From UBA9732 sp052170315 (GTDB lineage: Bacteria; Spirochaetota; Spirochaetia; Sphaerochaetales; Sphaerochaetaceae): DNA of 60,117 nt. Both the position numbers and the translations under genes were made by a program. The notes below the pieces were generated by a model. That model ran no database searches, was not told the origin of the DNA, and saw only the letters and a program-made list of their open reading frames with translations. Where the stretch lies: NCBI GenBank assembly GCA_052170315.1, contig JBQNAT010000014.1, forward strand, positions 1 through 60,117, written 5' to 3'. This document shows, one piece after another, positions 51,866 to 60,117 of this stretch. Numbering within the stretch: the first letter of the stretch is position 1; each line of letters starts with the position of its first letter.

Positions 51866-54800
51866 ATGAGAAACAGAGACTTCAGGATTTCAAAGACAAG
51901 CCGCGAGGAAATGGCCTATGAAAAGCCGGTATTCGAAACTTCCGACAAAGCTTCCGAAATGTACAGGCAGGCACAGGAAGTTTCACTTATATACAACGAA
52001 AAACATGAGCATCCCGTCTTTGCCGGAAGAGTCTACGCCTCTGCAGTTCTGCACCTGATTTATCAGAAGGTAATATCCGCGTTTCTTCAGGGTTCGGACG
52101 CGGCTCCTTTTTCACGCATATCCGTTTTGGCGGAAAAAAACAAGGATACTTCAGATGTGCTTGACTTCTACGACAAGGCATTCCCTTCTTATCTTAAAAA
52201 CGCAGACATCCCGGAGCGGGAAGAAACGGTAAGAGCCTTCTTTGTGCATCAGGTTTTAAGGGCAAACCCCGCCCTTCTTGTCGCGACCGGTAACATGCTT
52301 GAACAGAAAAAACTCAACTTTCCTAAGGGAACACAGGCTCTTACCGCGATGATGGGAAGCTATCTCAGAGGAACTTCGTTCTCCGAATCCATGGAGGATG
52401 ACCTTTTCTCCTTTCTGACTCTTCCGGCGCGCCTTTATCCGGATTCGCTCACAAAGCAGATAGCATACATTCTGGAACACTGGGACACGCTTATTCCGGA
52501 TGAATTCAAGACCCTTCTTCTTAAAAGCCGCGACTACATGCAGGAAGAGGATAAACCCCATTTTCAGGCAGGCCCCGGGCCAATAGACATACCGGACTAC
52601 TCCGTAAATAATGATGAAGACATAGAATCTTTCACACCCGACCAAAACTGGATGCCAAATGTAATAATGATGGCAAAAAGCACTCTGGTCTGGCTGGACC
52701 AGCTTTCAAAGAAGTACGGCAGGGATATAGGCACGCTGGACAGAATCCCGGATGAAGAACTTGACCGTCTTAGAGACTCCGGCTTTACCGCGCTTTGGCT
52801 CATTGGACTTTGGGAACGAAGCCCCGCTTCAAAAAGAATTAAAAACCTCTGCGGAAACCCTGACGCCGAATCCAGCGCATACTCTCTGAAAGGCTACGAG
52901 ATTTCTGAAAGAATAGGCGGCTGGCAGGCTCTGTTCAATCTTAAGAACCGCTGCTGGTCCCGAGGAATAAGGCTTGCAAGCGATATGGTGCCAAACCACA
53001 CAGGCCTTGACAGCGACTGGATGAAAAACCGCAGTTCCTACTTCATGCAACAAAACTACCCGCCATTTCCCGCCTATACCTACAACGGGCCCAACCTCTC
53101 CGATGACAATGACCTGGACATAAGGATAGAAGACCACTACTATGACAGAACCGACGCCGCGGTTACCTTCAGAAGAATAGATAAGCGCAGCGGAGAAACC
53201 TCCTATATTTTCCATGGAAATGACGGAACAACAATGCCCTGGAATGACACTGCCCAGCTTGATTTTCTGAACCCCGAGACTAGAGAGGCCGTCATTCAGC
53301 AAATCCTTGCCGTTGCAAGAAACTTTCCGGTAATAAGATTCGATGCGGCGATGACCCTTGCAAAAAGACACATCCAGAGACTCTGGTATCCAAGACCGGG
53401 TACCGGAGGAGCCATTGCGGGAAGGACAAATCACGGCATGTCTGACGCGGAATTCAACCGCCTTATCCCGAACGAATTCTGGAGAGAAGTTGTTGACAGA
53501 ATACAGAGCGAACTGCCTGATACACTGCTTCTTGCGGAAGCTTTCTGGATGATGGAAAGCTACTTTGTCCGCACTCTGGGAATGCACAGAGTCTACAACA
53601 GCGCCTTCATGCATATGCTGAAAAATCAGGACAACAAAAAATACAGGGATATGATAAAGTCCACGCTGGAATATGACCCTGAAATACTCAAACGCTATGT
53701 AAACTTCATGAACAACCCTGACGAAGACACCGCAATTGCCCAGTTCGGAGACGGGGACAAGTATTTCGGCGTATGTACCCTGCTTGCGACGCTTCCGGGA
53801 CTTCCAATGTTCGGACACGGACAGATAGAAGGTTTCAGAGAAAAATACGGAATGGAATACCAGAGAGCTTACTGGAATGAAACACCAAACGAAAGCCTTA
53901 TAGAAGAACACAGAAGAAGGATATTCCCGCTTCTGAAGATGCGCCGCCTGTTTTCGGAGTCAAGATATTTCCAGATTTTTGATGCCTACGATTCAAACGG
54001 AAACATACTTGAATCAGTATATGCCTACACAAACGGCGATGACAGCCGGATGACCATGGTTCTATATAACAATCAGTACGAACAGGTGGAAGGCTGGATA
54101 AACCACAGCGCACCGAAGCTTGTCCGAGACGGCAATGAAAGAAGGACGGAAGTTGTTTCACTTGCCCAGAGCCTGAGGCTAAGAAGAGGTGTGAGAAGGT
54201 TTCTTGTATATAAAAATTTCAATAACGGCAAAACCTATCTCTACCCTTCGGAGAAACTGTTCGATGAGGGCATGAAAATATCCTTCAACGGCTATGAGAC
54301 AAAGGTTTTTACAAATATTTATGAAGCGGAGGATATTGACGGGGCCTATGAGCGTCTGTATACAAAATATCAGGGACACGGCATACAGAACCTTGAAACA
54401 GAGCTGAGGTCTATCTATCTGGAGCCTTTCTTTGAATCTGTTGAACCCATAAAGGGACAAAAATTCGCGAAAGAACTTAAGACAATCCTTCAGGGCAAAG
54501 GCACTTCGGTCAATAAACGGAATGTAATGCAGACCCTTGGCGCATGCTACACATACATGGAAGAGTTTGAGTCCCTGTTTTCAAAAATAGGTCTGAACTA
54601 CCATATCATGAAACCCCAGACTATCCTTGAATTTTTAAACAGCGTTGAAAAAATCTGCACGCACGATGTCTTCGCAAACGCGAATGCCATAATGGTTCCG
54701 GATATCATGACGGTATTTGCCGCGGGCTTCCTTATTATGCCTTTCCTTAACGGAAAAAATACAATTGAAGAAGCTGTCAAGGTTACGCAAACACTGCAGC

Positions 54801-55120
54801 TTGAAAACTTCTTCAGTCTTCCTGAATCAACAGTCAGCCGCTGCGCTCTTATCTGCGCAGGACAGGAAAGGGAAATAAGAGAACTTCTTACGGATAATGC
54901 CTTCCTTGACCTGATAGGCAGGAATGAATATCAGGGTGTCAGGTGGTACAGGGGCGAAGCCTTCCAGGAATGCATGTATCTTGTATGCTTCGCAAAAGCG
55001 GTTTACAGCAAGACGGAGCTTACAGAAAAGAAGGTAATGGACTACAGAAAAACTATAGACCTGTGGCTAAGGCGCAGCGCCGACGCGGAGTACAGGCTTG
55101 ATAACCTGATACTTGGCTGA
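51866..55120 (+). CDS. very large GH13 (alpha-amylase family) protein
   Basis: A 1084-residue protein with a GH13 barrel roughly at residues 265-700, an N-terminal helical region of about 250 residues and a C-terminal region of about 330. Catalytic residues are the nucleophile Asp493 in VIRFDAA, the acid/base Glu558 in LLAEAF, and the third carboxylate Asp619 in NNPDED. The His that usually precedes the last Asp (NHD) is Pro here. No signal peptide is seen, so it is probably cytoplasmic and may act on glycogen, maltodextrin or a phosphorylated sugar. The ATG at 51866 has GGGGAG at good spacing; TTG 51851 and ATG 51860 are less suitable. A GT4 gene follows nearby. Confidence 0.85.
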   Translation: MRNRDFRISKTSREEMAYEKPVFETSDKASEMYRQAQEVSLIYNEKHEHPVFAGRVYASAVLHLIYQKVISAFLQGSDAAPFSRISVLAEKNKDTSDVLDFYDKAFPSYLKNADIPEREETVRAFFVHQVLRANPALLVATGNMLEQKKLNFPKGTQALTAMMGSYLRGTSFSESMEDDLFSFLTLPARLYPDSLTKQIAYILEHWDTLIPDEFKTLLLKSRDYMQEEDKPHFQAGPGPIDIPDYSVNNDEDIESFTPDQNWMPNVIMMAKSTLVWLDQLSKKYGRDIGTLDRIPDEELDRLRDSGFTALWLIGLWERSPASKRIKNLCGNPDAESSAYSLKGYEISERIGGWQALFNLKNRCWSRGIRLASDMVPNHTGLDSDWMKNRSSYFMQQNYPPFPAYTYNGPNLSDDNDLDIRIEDHYYDRTDAAVTFRRIDKRSGETSYIFHGNDGTTMPWNDTAQLDFLNPETREAVIQQILAVARNFPVIRFDAAMTLAKRHIQRLWYPRPGTGGAIAGRTNHGMSDAEFNRLIPNEFWREVVDRIQSELPDTLLLAEAFWMMESYFVRTLGMHRVYNSAFMHMLKNQDNKKYRDMIKSTLEYDPEILKRYVNFMNNPDEDTAIAQFGDGDKYFGVCTLLATLPGLPMFGHGQIEGFREKYGMEYQRAYWNETPNESLIEEHRRRIFPLLKMRRLFSESRYFQIFDAYDSNGNILESVYAYTNGDDSRMTMVLYNNQYEQVEGWINHSAPKLVRDGNERRTEVVSLAQSLRLRRGVRRFLVYKNFNNGKTYLYPSEKLFDEGMKISFNGYETKVFTNIYEAEDIDGAYERLYTKYQGHGIQNLETELRSIYLEPFFESVEPIKGQKFAKELKTILQGKGTSVNKRNVMQTLGACYTYMEEFESLFSKIGLNYHIMKPQTILEFLNSVEKICTHDVFANANAIMVPDIMTVFAAGFLIMPFLNGKNTIEEAVKVTQTLQLENFFSLPESTVSRCALICAGQEREIRELLTDNAFLDLIGRNEYQGVRWYRGEAFQECMYLVCFAKAVYSKTELTEKKVMDYRKTIDLWLRRSADAEYRLDNLILG

Positions 55121-55134
55121 GCAGGCGGTTAAAC

Positions 55135-55163
55135 TAGACAGATAACGATATAAGAAATATAAT
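55135..55163 (+). promoter_or_regulatory. promoter of the SDF transporter operon, near-leaderless
   Basis: TAGACA, 17-base spacer, TATAAT. Predicted +1 near 55170, two bases before the ATG at 55172. No Shine-Dalgarno sequence is seen. Confidence 0.65.
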
Positions 55164-55171
55164 TATTATCT

Positions 55172-56437
55172 ATGAAGACATGGTTGACATATTTAGCAGC
55201 CGCCGCCATGGGATTGGCTTTTGAGCTGGTTTTCAGGGACGCCGCAGGTTTCGCAGCATTTATGGGTTTCATGACCGACATTGTCATGAAACTTGGTATT
55301 TTCATAGTCTTTCCTCTGGCCTTCTTTACCATGGCCTCGGGAACGGCATCTCTTTCCAGAAAACGCGGGACTACAAGCTTTGTCCTGCTTTCCTCCGTCT
55401 TCTGGGCCTTGCTGACATCCGCTTTGCTTTCAATAGCCGCGGCACTGCTTTTCAGGGTTTTCCCCGCGGCCTTCCCGGTTACGTCTACCCTGCCCGAATC
55501 CGCTGAAAAAGCTTCACTTATTCACCAGAGTATCTCGGTTTCAACTCTTTCAAAACTTGCCGGTGCAAATCCGCTTTCGGTGAACGCTTTTCTGAATTTC
55601 ATAAAGTCAAGCGACTGCCTTCTCCCGATAATCCTCATTGCCGTTGTTTTCGGTTACGCCGTAAGGCCAACCTCGGAAGTCATAAGACCGGCATATATAA
55701 CTTTGAATTCCATTAGCGAAGTAATGTTCCGCCTTGCCAGAACCCTTGCGCGCTTTCTTTGGATAGCAGTCTTCTTCATTTCAGGAACATGGTTTAATAC
55801 CCTTCGGACGGACGGAACCGTCTTTGTATCCTGGCGCTTTATAACGCTCTGCTGCATCATAGGTTTTGGAACTCTGCTGGTAATACTTCCTCTTATCTAT
55901 GCCATTGCCACAGGTTTCAGAAGAAATCCTTACCGTCAGATAAAAAGACTCCTTTCCGCAGGAACCGCGGCATTCTTCTCCGTCAACTATCTGTTCAGCC
56001 AGACAGCTCTGTACACGGATTGCAGGATAAATCTTGGAATTCAGAAAAGCGTTGTTTCAATAACCCTGCCCGTCCACAGCCTTATAACAAAGGGCGGAAG
56101 CGCGCTTGTTTCCACAATGTGTACCTGCTCTCTGGTCTATGCCATAAACGGTTCAATGCCAACAACAGTCCAGACCATAACTATTGCTCTTGCCTGTACT
56201 CTTGTAAGCTTCATATGCAGTCTGCACGCAGGCTACGAAGTGGCTTTCGCGACAGTCTATGCCCTTGGTCTTCTTAATGTGAACCTTTCCGGCGCGGAGC
56301 TTGCGATAATCGGAATCCTGCCTCTTCTCAACGGCATGGCTCTTCTATTTGACGTTCTTCTAGCGGGACTTGGAACAAGCTTTACAGCCTGCCATATCAA
56401 AGCAGACTGTCACATAAGAGAAAAGGACAGCGTCTGA
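55172..56437 (+). CDS. divergent dicarboxylate/amino acid:cation symporter (SDF family)
   Basis: A 421-residue membrane protein with the layout of glutamate-transporter (SDF/DAACS) homologues, including the early MKLGIFIVFPLAFFTMASG helix (about 39-57) and a re-entrant region near 275-310. The sodium and substrate motifs are changed: the place of NMDGT reads TKGGS (in LITKGGSALVS), and the serine-rich hairpin reads FSQTALYTD. Coupling ion or substrate may therefore differ. Its TGA overlaps the start of the next gene by one base. Confidence 0.75.
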   Translation: MKTWLTYLAAAAMGLAFELVFRDAAGFAAFMGFMTDIVMKLGIFIVFPLAFFTMASGTASLSRKRGTTSFVLLSSVFWALLTSALLSIAAALLFRVFPAAFPVTSTLPESAEKASLIHQSISVSTLSKLAGANPLSVNAFLNFIKSSDCLLPIILIAVVFGYAVRPTSEVIRPAYITLNSISEVMFRLARTLARFLWIAVFFISGTWFNTLRTDGTVFVSWRFITLCCIIGFGTLLVILPLIYAIATGFRRNPYRQIKRLLSAGTAAFFSVNYLFSQTALYTDCRINLGIQKSVVSITLPVHSLITKGGSALVSTMCTCSLVYAINGSMPTTVQTITIALACTLVSFICSLHAGYEVAFATVYALGLLNVNLSGAELAIIGILPLLNGMALLFDVLLAGLGTSFTACHIKADCHIREKDSV

Positions 56438-57177
56438 TGAATAACAGGCTTCTGCGCATATCAAGTCTGACGCTTCAAACGATTGCCTCTGCCGTAATTG
56501 TGTTTTTCAGTGTATATGCGATGGCCGCAACTGAAGATATTCTGATAAACTATCAGTATGTCGTTTCCGTACTGAGAGTTCTTATTTTAATGCTGGTTAC
56601 CGTAGCGTATTACAAAACAACTATTTCCAGCATAAATCCGGGAAACCCTTTCATTTTATGCTGGATGCTGTTTGCCTCTTTTGCGGAACTGAGGATTCTG
56701 TCTTCGTTTTCAAATCTTACCTGTCTTACCATACTTTCTTCCCGTATAGGTGTAAGAGTTCAGATTTTTTCCCAATTCATGCTTCATTTCTCGCTGATAG
56801 GCTTTGCCCTGCACTATCAGAACAATGACTACAATGCAATGTCAAGTTTCATGATACTTGGTACGGCGGGAATTCTTTTTTTGTCATTAATAAGTCCCGC
56901 CGCCCAGAATATCCCGGCGCTCTGGTCTCTTTCCGCGCCTCTTACAATGCTTACAATATTTGCGGCGGTAACACTGCTTACCCATATAATCCTTGCGTTT
57001 GCAGAGCCAACATCATTGGGGTCGTTAAGACATATTGCGACAATTCTTATGATTATCGGCAATTTTATTTCCACGGTATTTGCGAGCCTTCTGTCTGCCG
57101 CCACAGGAACGGTTCTCTTTACTATTGGAGGAGTAACGGCAATGATTATTTCACTTAGGGATTCAGTCCTTCTTTGA
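56437..57177 (+). CDS. multi-span membrane protein of unknown function
   Basis: A 246-residue very hydrophobic protein with about seven or eight predicted helices and only short polar loops. No family signature was recognised. It starts at an ATG that overlaps the transporter stop (TGATG), so it is translationally coupled to the SDF-type transporter and is followed 18 bases later by a GT4 glycosyltransferase. It might be an accessory membrane component of the transporter; that is a guess from position. Confidence 0.65.
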   Translation: MNNRLLRISSLTLQTIASAVIVFFSVYAMAATEDILINYQYVVSVLRVLILMLVTVAYYKTTISSINPGNPFILCWMLFASFAELRILSSFSNLTCLTILSSRIGVRVQIFSQFMLHFSLIGFALHYQNNDYNAMSSFMILGTAGILFLSLISPAAQNIPALWSLSAPLTMLTIFAAVTLLTHIILAFAEPTSLGSLRHIATILMIIGNFISTVFASLLSAATGTVLFTIGGVTAMIISLRDSVLL

Positions 57178-57195
57178 CTGACGCGGAGACAAAAA

Positions 57196-58380
57196 ATGAA
57201 AATAGGACAATTTGGAGAATCGTTTATTCCCGTATTCGACGGTGTTGGCCGCGTAATGAAAGCCTATGCCGAAACAATGGCAAAAAGAGGCAATGAAGTC
57301 TATGTCATCACCCCAATGTATGACACCGGCTACCGCGGAGGAATGCCGTTCGAAATTGTAGATTACAACTCAATAGGAATTTCTGAAAAGATACCGTGGA
57401 GAGTTGGAATTAAGGAATTTGACCAGCACTTTATTGCAAGAATGAAGCAGATAGACCTTGATATAATCCACGTCCACGGCCCTGTATTCGCAGGAAATAT
57501 AGGCCTGCAGCTTGCAAAAAAAAGACACCTTCCCATAGTAGGCACCTTCCATACCAAGTTTTATGACGACATACTGAATACAACCGGAAGCAAAACCATA
57601 GCAAAGGTCGGAGCCGAAATGGTTGCCAGGTTCTATGCGCAGTGCGATGAGGTCTGGGCCGTTTCCGAAGGCACCGGAGAAACCCTCAGAGACTACGGCT
57701 ATAAAGGGAAAGTCGTAGTAATGCCCAACGGGACGAACATACGAACCCTTAACGTTGAATGTGTGCCTGAAGTCCGTGAAAAGTACGGAATAAGAACAGA
57801 TATCCCAGTTCTTCTTTTCGTAGGACAGTTAAGCTGGAAAAAGAATCTGAGAAGAACAATAGAAGCCTGCGGAATACTTAAGAAAGAAGGAACCGCCTTC
57901 CAGCTGGTTCTGGCCGGCAGAGGCCCGGACGAAGAAGAGATTAAAAAACTCATAGAGGAACAGGGACTTTCGGAAAATACCGTTTTTACGGGTCATCTTA
58001 CTAACGTTGAAACCCTTGATGCCCTGTATTCAATTGCCTCTCTGTTTGTGTTTCCGTCAACCTATGACAATGCCCCAATGGTAGTAAGGGAAGCTGCGGC
58101 AATGAATACGGCAGCCCTTGTCGCAGAAGGCTCATGCTCCGCGGAAGTGATAAAACACCTTGAAAGCGGAATCATAGCAAAGGACGACAGCGAAGATGTT
58201 GCAAAGGGAATAAAAATATTCCTTGAGCTTCCCGAAGAAAAAAAGCGTTCCATTGAGCAGAAAGCCTATGAAACCATACCTGTTCCATGGGACGGGAAAC
58301 TTATGGACACCATTCTTGGAAGATATCAGAATCTTATAGACAGTACTAAGCTAAAATACAGAAAAAAGCCTTTAATTTAA
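57196..58380 (+). CDS. GT4-family glycosyltransferase
   Basis: A 394-residue GT-B fold enzyme. The N-terminal half contains FDGVGRVMKAYAETMAKRGNEV (14-35) and the HVHGPVFAG and GTFHTKFYDD loops. The C-terminal half has LLFVGQLSWKKN and VLAGRGPDEEE, with FPSTYDNAPMVVREAAAM in place of the usual ExxxxxxxE donor-binding motif. It resembles enzymes that glycosylate diacylglycerol or related lipids, but acceptor and donor are not determined. GGAG precedes the ATG. Its stop is eight bases from the convergent GH2 stop. Confidence 0.85.
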   Translation: MKIGQFGESFIPVFDGVGRVMKAYAETMAKRGNEVYVITPMYDTGYRGGMPFEIVDYNSIGISEKIPWRVGIKEFDQHFIARMKQIDLDIIHVHGPVFAGNIGLQLAKKRHLPIVGTFHTKFYDDILNTTGSKTIAKVGAEMVARFYAQCDEVWAVSEGTGETLRDYGYKGKVVVMPNGTNIRTLNVECVPEVREKYGIRTDIPVLLFVGQLSWKKNLRRTIEACGILKKEGTAFQLVLAGRGPDEEEIKKLIEEQGLSENTVFTGHLTNVETLDALYSIASLFVFPSTYDNAPMVVREAAAMNTAALVAEGSCSAEVIKHLESGIIAKDDSEDVAKGIKIFLELPEEKKRSIEQKAYETIPVPWDGKLMDTILGRYQNLIDSTKLKYRKKPLI

Positions 58381-58388
58381 AGTTTGGC

Positions 58389-60056
58389 TCAGGACAAAAG
58401 CTTTTTTGACATAGCCGTCATTTCCTCAGTATTAACCTTCACAGACTTTCTGTCATAGCTGATAAGCCCGTTTACTTCCTGCTCCACATCGGAAACCTGA
58501 GTATATATGGACGCGGCAAGGCCTTTTCTTTTTGCCGTCATTATCTGCTTTTCATAAAGCTTTACAATTGCCCTTGTCAGGGAATCCCTGTCCCTGAATC
58601 TGCGGTAGGTGAAAGCTTTCTTTGCCGTTGTGTTCATATCCATACCGTAGCCGCCGAATTCCGAAAGCAGTACAGCTCTGCCAAGCTTATCCCGTTTAAA
58701 ATGATAAGGTCTGAAATAGACATGAAGACTTTTAAAGTCACCGCTTCCCTGATCATGCCAGCCTGATACGGGGTCTATTGTTCGGCTTGAATCCAGTGCT
58801 TTGATTTTTTCGCATATACGCTTTGAATCGAACTGTCCCCAACCCTCGTTAAAGGGAACCCACATGGCTATGCATATACAGTTGAATAGGTGCATAACTG
58901 TTTCTTCCGTCTCTTTTTCCCACTGCTTTCTTTCATCCTTATCGGCTCTTGCAAACTTTACATACGCTTTTTCGTTATTGTCCTTAAGAAATGAGCCTAA
59001 AACAAGCGGAAAAGATATTACCTTAATATCATAATGTCCTCCGCCTGATACCATATCCTGCCACACAAGCATACCAAGCCGGTCACAGTGATAGTACCAG
59101 CGAAGCGGTTCTATTTTTATGTGTTTTCTAAGAGTATTAAACCCCATCTTCTTCATAAGAAGAATATCATTTACAAAATCCGCATCTGACATTGGCGTGT
59201 AGAAGCCACCTTTATAATACCCTTGGTCCAATAAACCGTGGTGAAAATACGGCTTTTCATTAAGAAACAGAACCTTGTTTCCATTTTCATCAAAACCTGT
59301 TCCAAAGGTTCTTAGCCCCACATAAGATTTTACGCTGTCCATTCCGGCCTTAAGTTCAAAATCATAGAGAACCGGATTTTCAGGCGTCCAAAGCTTTGGC
59401 TCCTCTATTTCAATGAAAGCGTCCCTGTTCGTTCCTATATTGAAGGTTTTATTCTGAATATGAAGTTCACAGTCGCCCGGAGTTTCCTCATTGGTATGAA
59501 CACAGATTCCAAAACCGTTTAGAGCCGGTTTAAGCTCTATATTCTTTATATAGACTTTCGGAACCTTCTCCATCCATACGGTCTGCCATATTCCGCTTGC
59601 TTTCGGATACCATATACCGCCCGGTTCAGAACTTTGCTTGCCCCTTGAAATCTCCTTTGCATCGCCGGGATCCTGAACGCTTACATCCAAATCAAAGGAA
59701 GTCCTGTCAACTTCTACAGTAAAAGGCAGATAGCCTCCAATATGCTCAAAAACCGGTTTTTTATCTATAAAAACAATGGCTCTGTAGTCAACAGCTCCAA
59801 AGTGAAGAAGCAGACGGCTTTCAGAAATATCTGAATCGGGGAAATCCACATGCCTGCTGTACAGCATTGTCTCGTGAGCCTGAAGTGTTCTGCCTACCCC
59901 GCTGAAATCGGATTCGGGGGAATACGGAACCATTACAGGTATTCTTTCTGCCTTTTCTCCGTCAGAAAGGAACGTCAGCTCCCATCTTCCGTTTAAACAG
60001 AGATAGCTTTCCCTTCTCATCTGCGGCCTGGGATATTCTGAAAGAGGTATGTTCAT
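58389..60056 (-). CDS. glycoside hydrolase family 2 protein
   Basis: A 555-residue GH2 enzyme of the beta-galactosidase/glucuronidase/mannosidase type. The N-terminal jelly-roll domain (about 1-165) begins with RRESYLCLNGRWELTF. An immunoglobulin-like domain follows (to about 265), then the TIM barrel with acid/base Glu404 in FNEGWGQ and nucleophile Glu466 in LLSEFGGYG. There is no signal peptide, so it acts inside the cell on an imported oligosaccharide. TAGGAG precedes the ATG. The upstream bases to the window end are AT-rich and contain a possible -10 (CATTAT). Confidence 0.9.
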   Translation of the reverse strand: MNIPLSEYPRPQMRRESYLCLNGRWELTFLSDGEKAERIPVMVPYSPESDFSGVGRTLQAHETMLYSRHVDFPDSDISESRLLLHFGAVDYRAIVFIDKKPVFEHIGGYLPFTVEVDRTSFDLDVSVQDPGDAKEISRGKQSSEPGGIWYPKASGIWQTVWMEKVPKVYIKNIELKPALNGFGICVHTNEETPGDCELHIQNKTFNIGTNRDAFIEIEEPKLWTPENPVLYDFELKAGMDSVKSYVGLRTFGTGFDENGNKVLFLNEKPYFHHGLLDQGYYKGGFYTPMSDADFVNDILLMKKMGFNTLRKHIKIEPLRWYYHCDRLGMLVWQDMVSGGGHYDIKVISFPLVLGSFLKDNNEKAYVKFARADKDERKQWEKETEETVMHLFNCICIAMWVPFNEGWGQFDSKRICEKIKALDSSRTIDPVSGWHDQGSGDFKSLHVYFRPYHFKRDKLGRAVLLSEFGGYGMDMNTTAKKAFTYRRFRDRDSLTRAIVKLYEKQIMTAKRKGLAASIYTQVSDVEQEVNGLISYDRKSVKVNTEEMTAMSKKLLS

Positions 60057-60117
60057 AAAAGACTCCTAGTAATTAAATCCCCATAATGAGGATGTTAGAT
60101 TTATAATCGATGGAACT

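Noticed and set aside
52829..53911. 360-codon minus-strand open frame
   Set aside because: Antisense to the GH13 catalytic barrel; it has cysteine- and valine-rich shadow composition and no ribosome-binding site.

Overview
The window looks like chromosome of a Treponema-like spirochaete, probably an anaerobic host-associated one. This is an inference from content: an isolated groL with no groS beside it, a K+-type membrane pyrophosphatase, NADP-type glutamate dehydrogenase, many small lipoproteins with loose lipoboxes, and topoisomerase IV genes that differ from the usual quinolone-target residues. No rRNA, tRNA, CRISPR array, prophage or insertion sequence was recognised. Coding density is high and most genes belong to short operons.

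Left part (1-11.8 kb, minus strand). A strong promoter at 11.75 kb drives a secreted two-repeat protein that ends at a terminator. Next comes an operon of at least eleven genes reading from 10349 down to 275: a gamma-glutamyltransferase-like lipoprotein, two copies of a module made of [DctM-type permease + 48/49-residue membrane protein + membrane-anchored M14 (AstE/AspA-like) zinc hydrolase], a DUF6305-like lipoprotein, a third M14 enzyme, an acidic protein of unknown function and a glycerophosphodiester phosphodiesterase. The two tiny membrane proteins are paralogues of each other. They sit where a TRAP small subunit would be expected, and no DctQ or DctP is present. I regard this operon as the most likely undescribed system here: plausibly periplasmic cleavage of gamma-glutamyl or N-acyl compounds coupled to uptake.

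Middle part (12-31.5 kb). An orphan, shortened citrate lyase ligase-like gene is followed by housekeeping genes on the minus strand: pgsA, an M32 carboxypeptidase, ispH, secF-secD-yajC, a MATE exporter, groL, a pair resembling plant VTE5/VTE6 (polyprenol or phytol kinase and phytyl-phosphate kinase), a DUF2207 protein with lemA, pgi, argR, a ModE-like DNA-binding domain protein and ligA.

Right part (31.6-60.1 kb). On the plus strand lie an unknown secreted protein, a three-subunit molybdenum hydroxylase-like operon whose large subunit lacks the usual molybdopterin motifs, rsmD and a CmpB-family membrane protein. Between that gene and the convergent hppA is a roughly 320-bp palindromic array of 8-bp units. 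Minus-strand hppA, gdhA, rluA-parC, parE and a YhhN protein follow. Then come leuS, a lipoprotein/DUF4416 pair, pth, a very large GH13 protein, a divergent SDF-family transporter, a multi-span membrane protein, a GT4 glycosyltransferase and a GH2 enzyme.

Across the window, at least eight transcription units have a -10 hexamer whose predicted +1 falls on, or within three bases of, the start codon, with no Shine-Dalgarno sequence. Leaderless mRNAs therefore look common in this organism.
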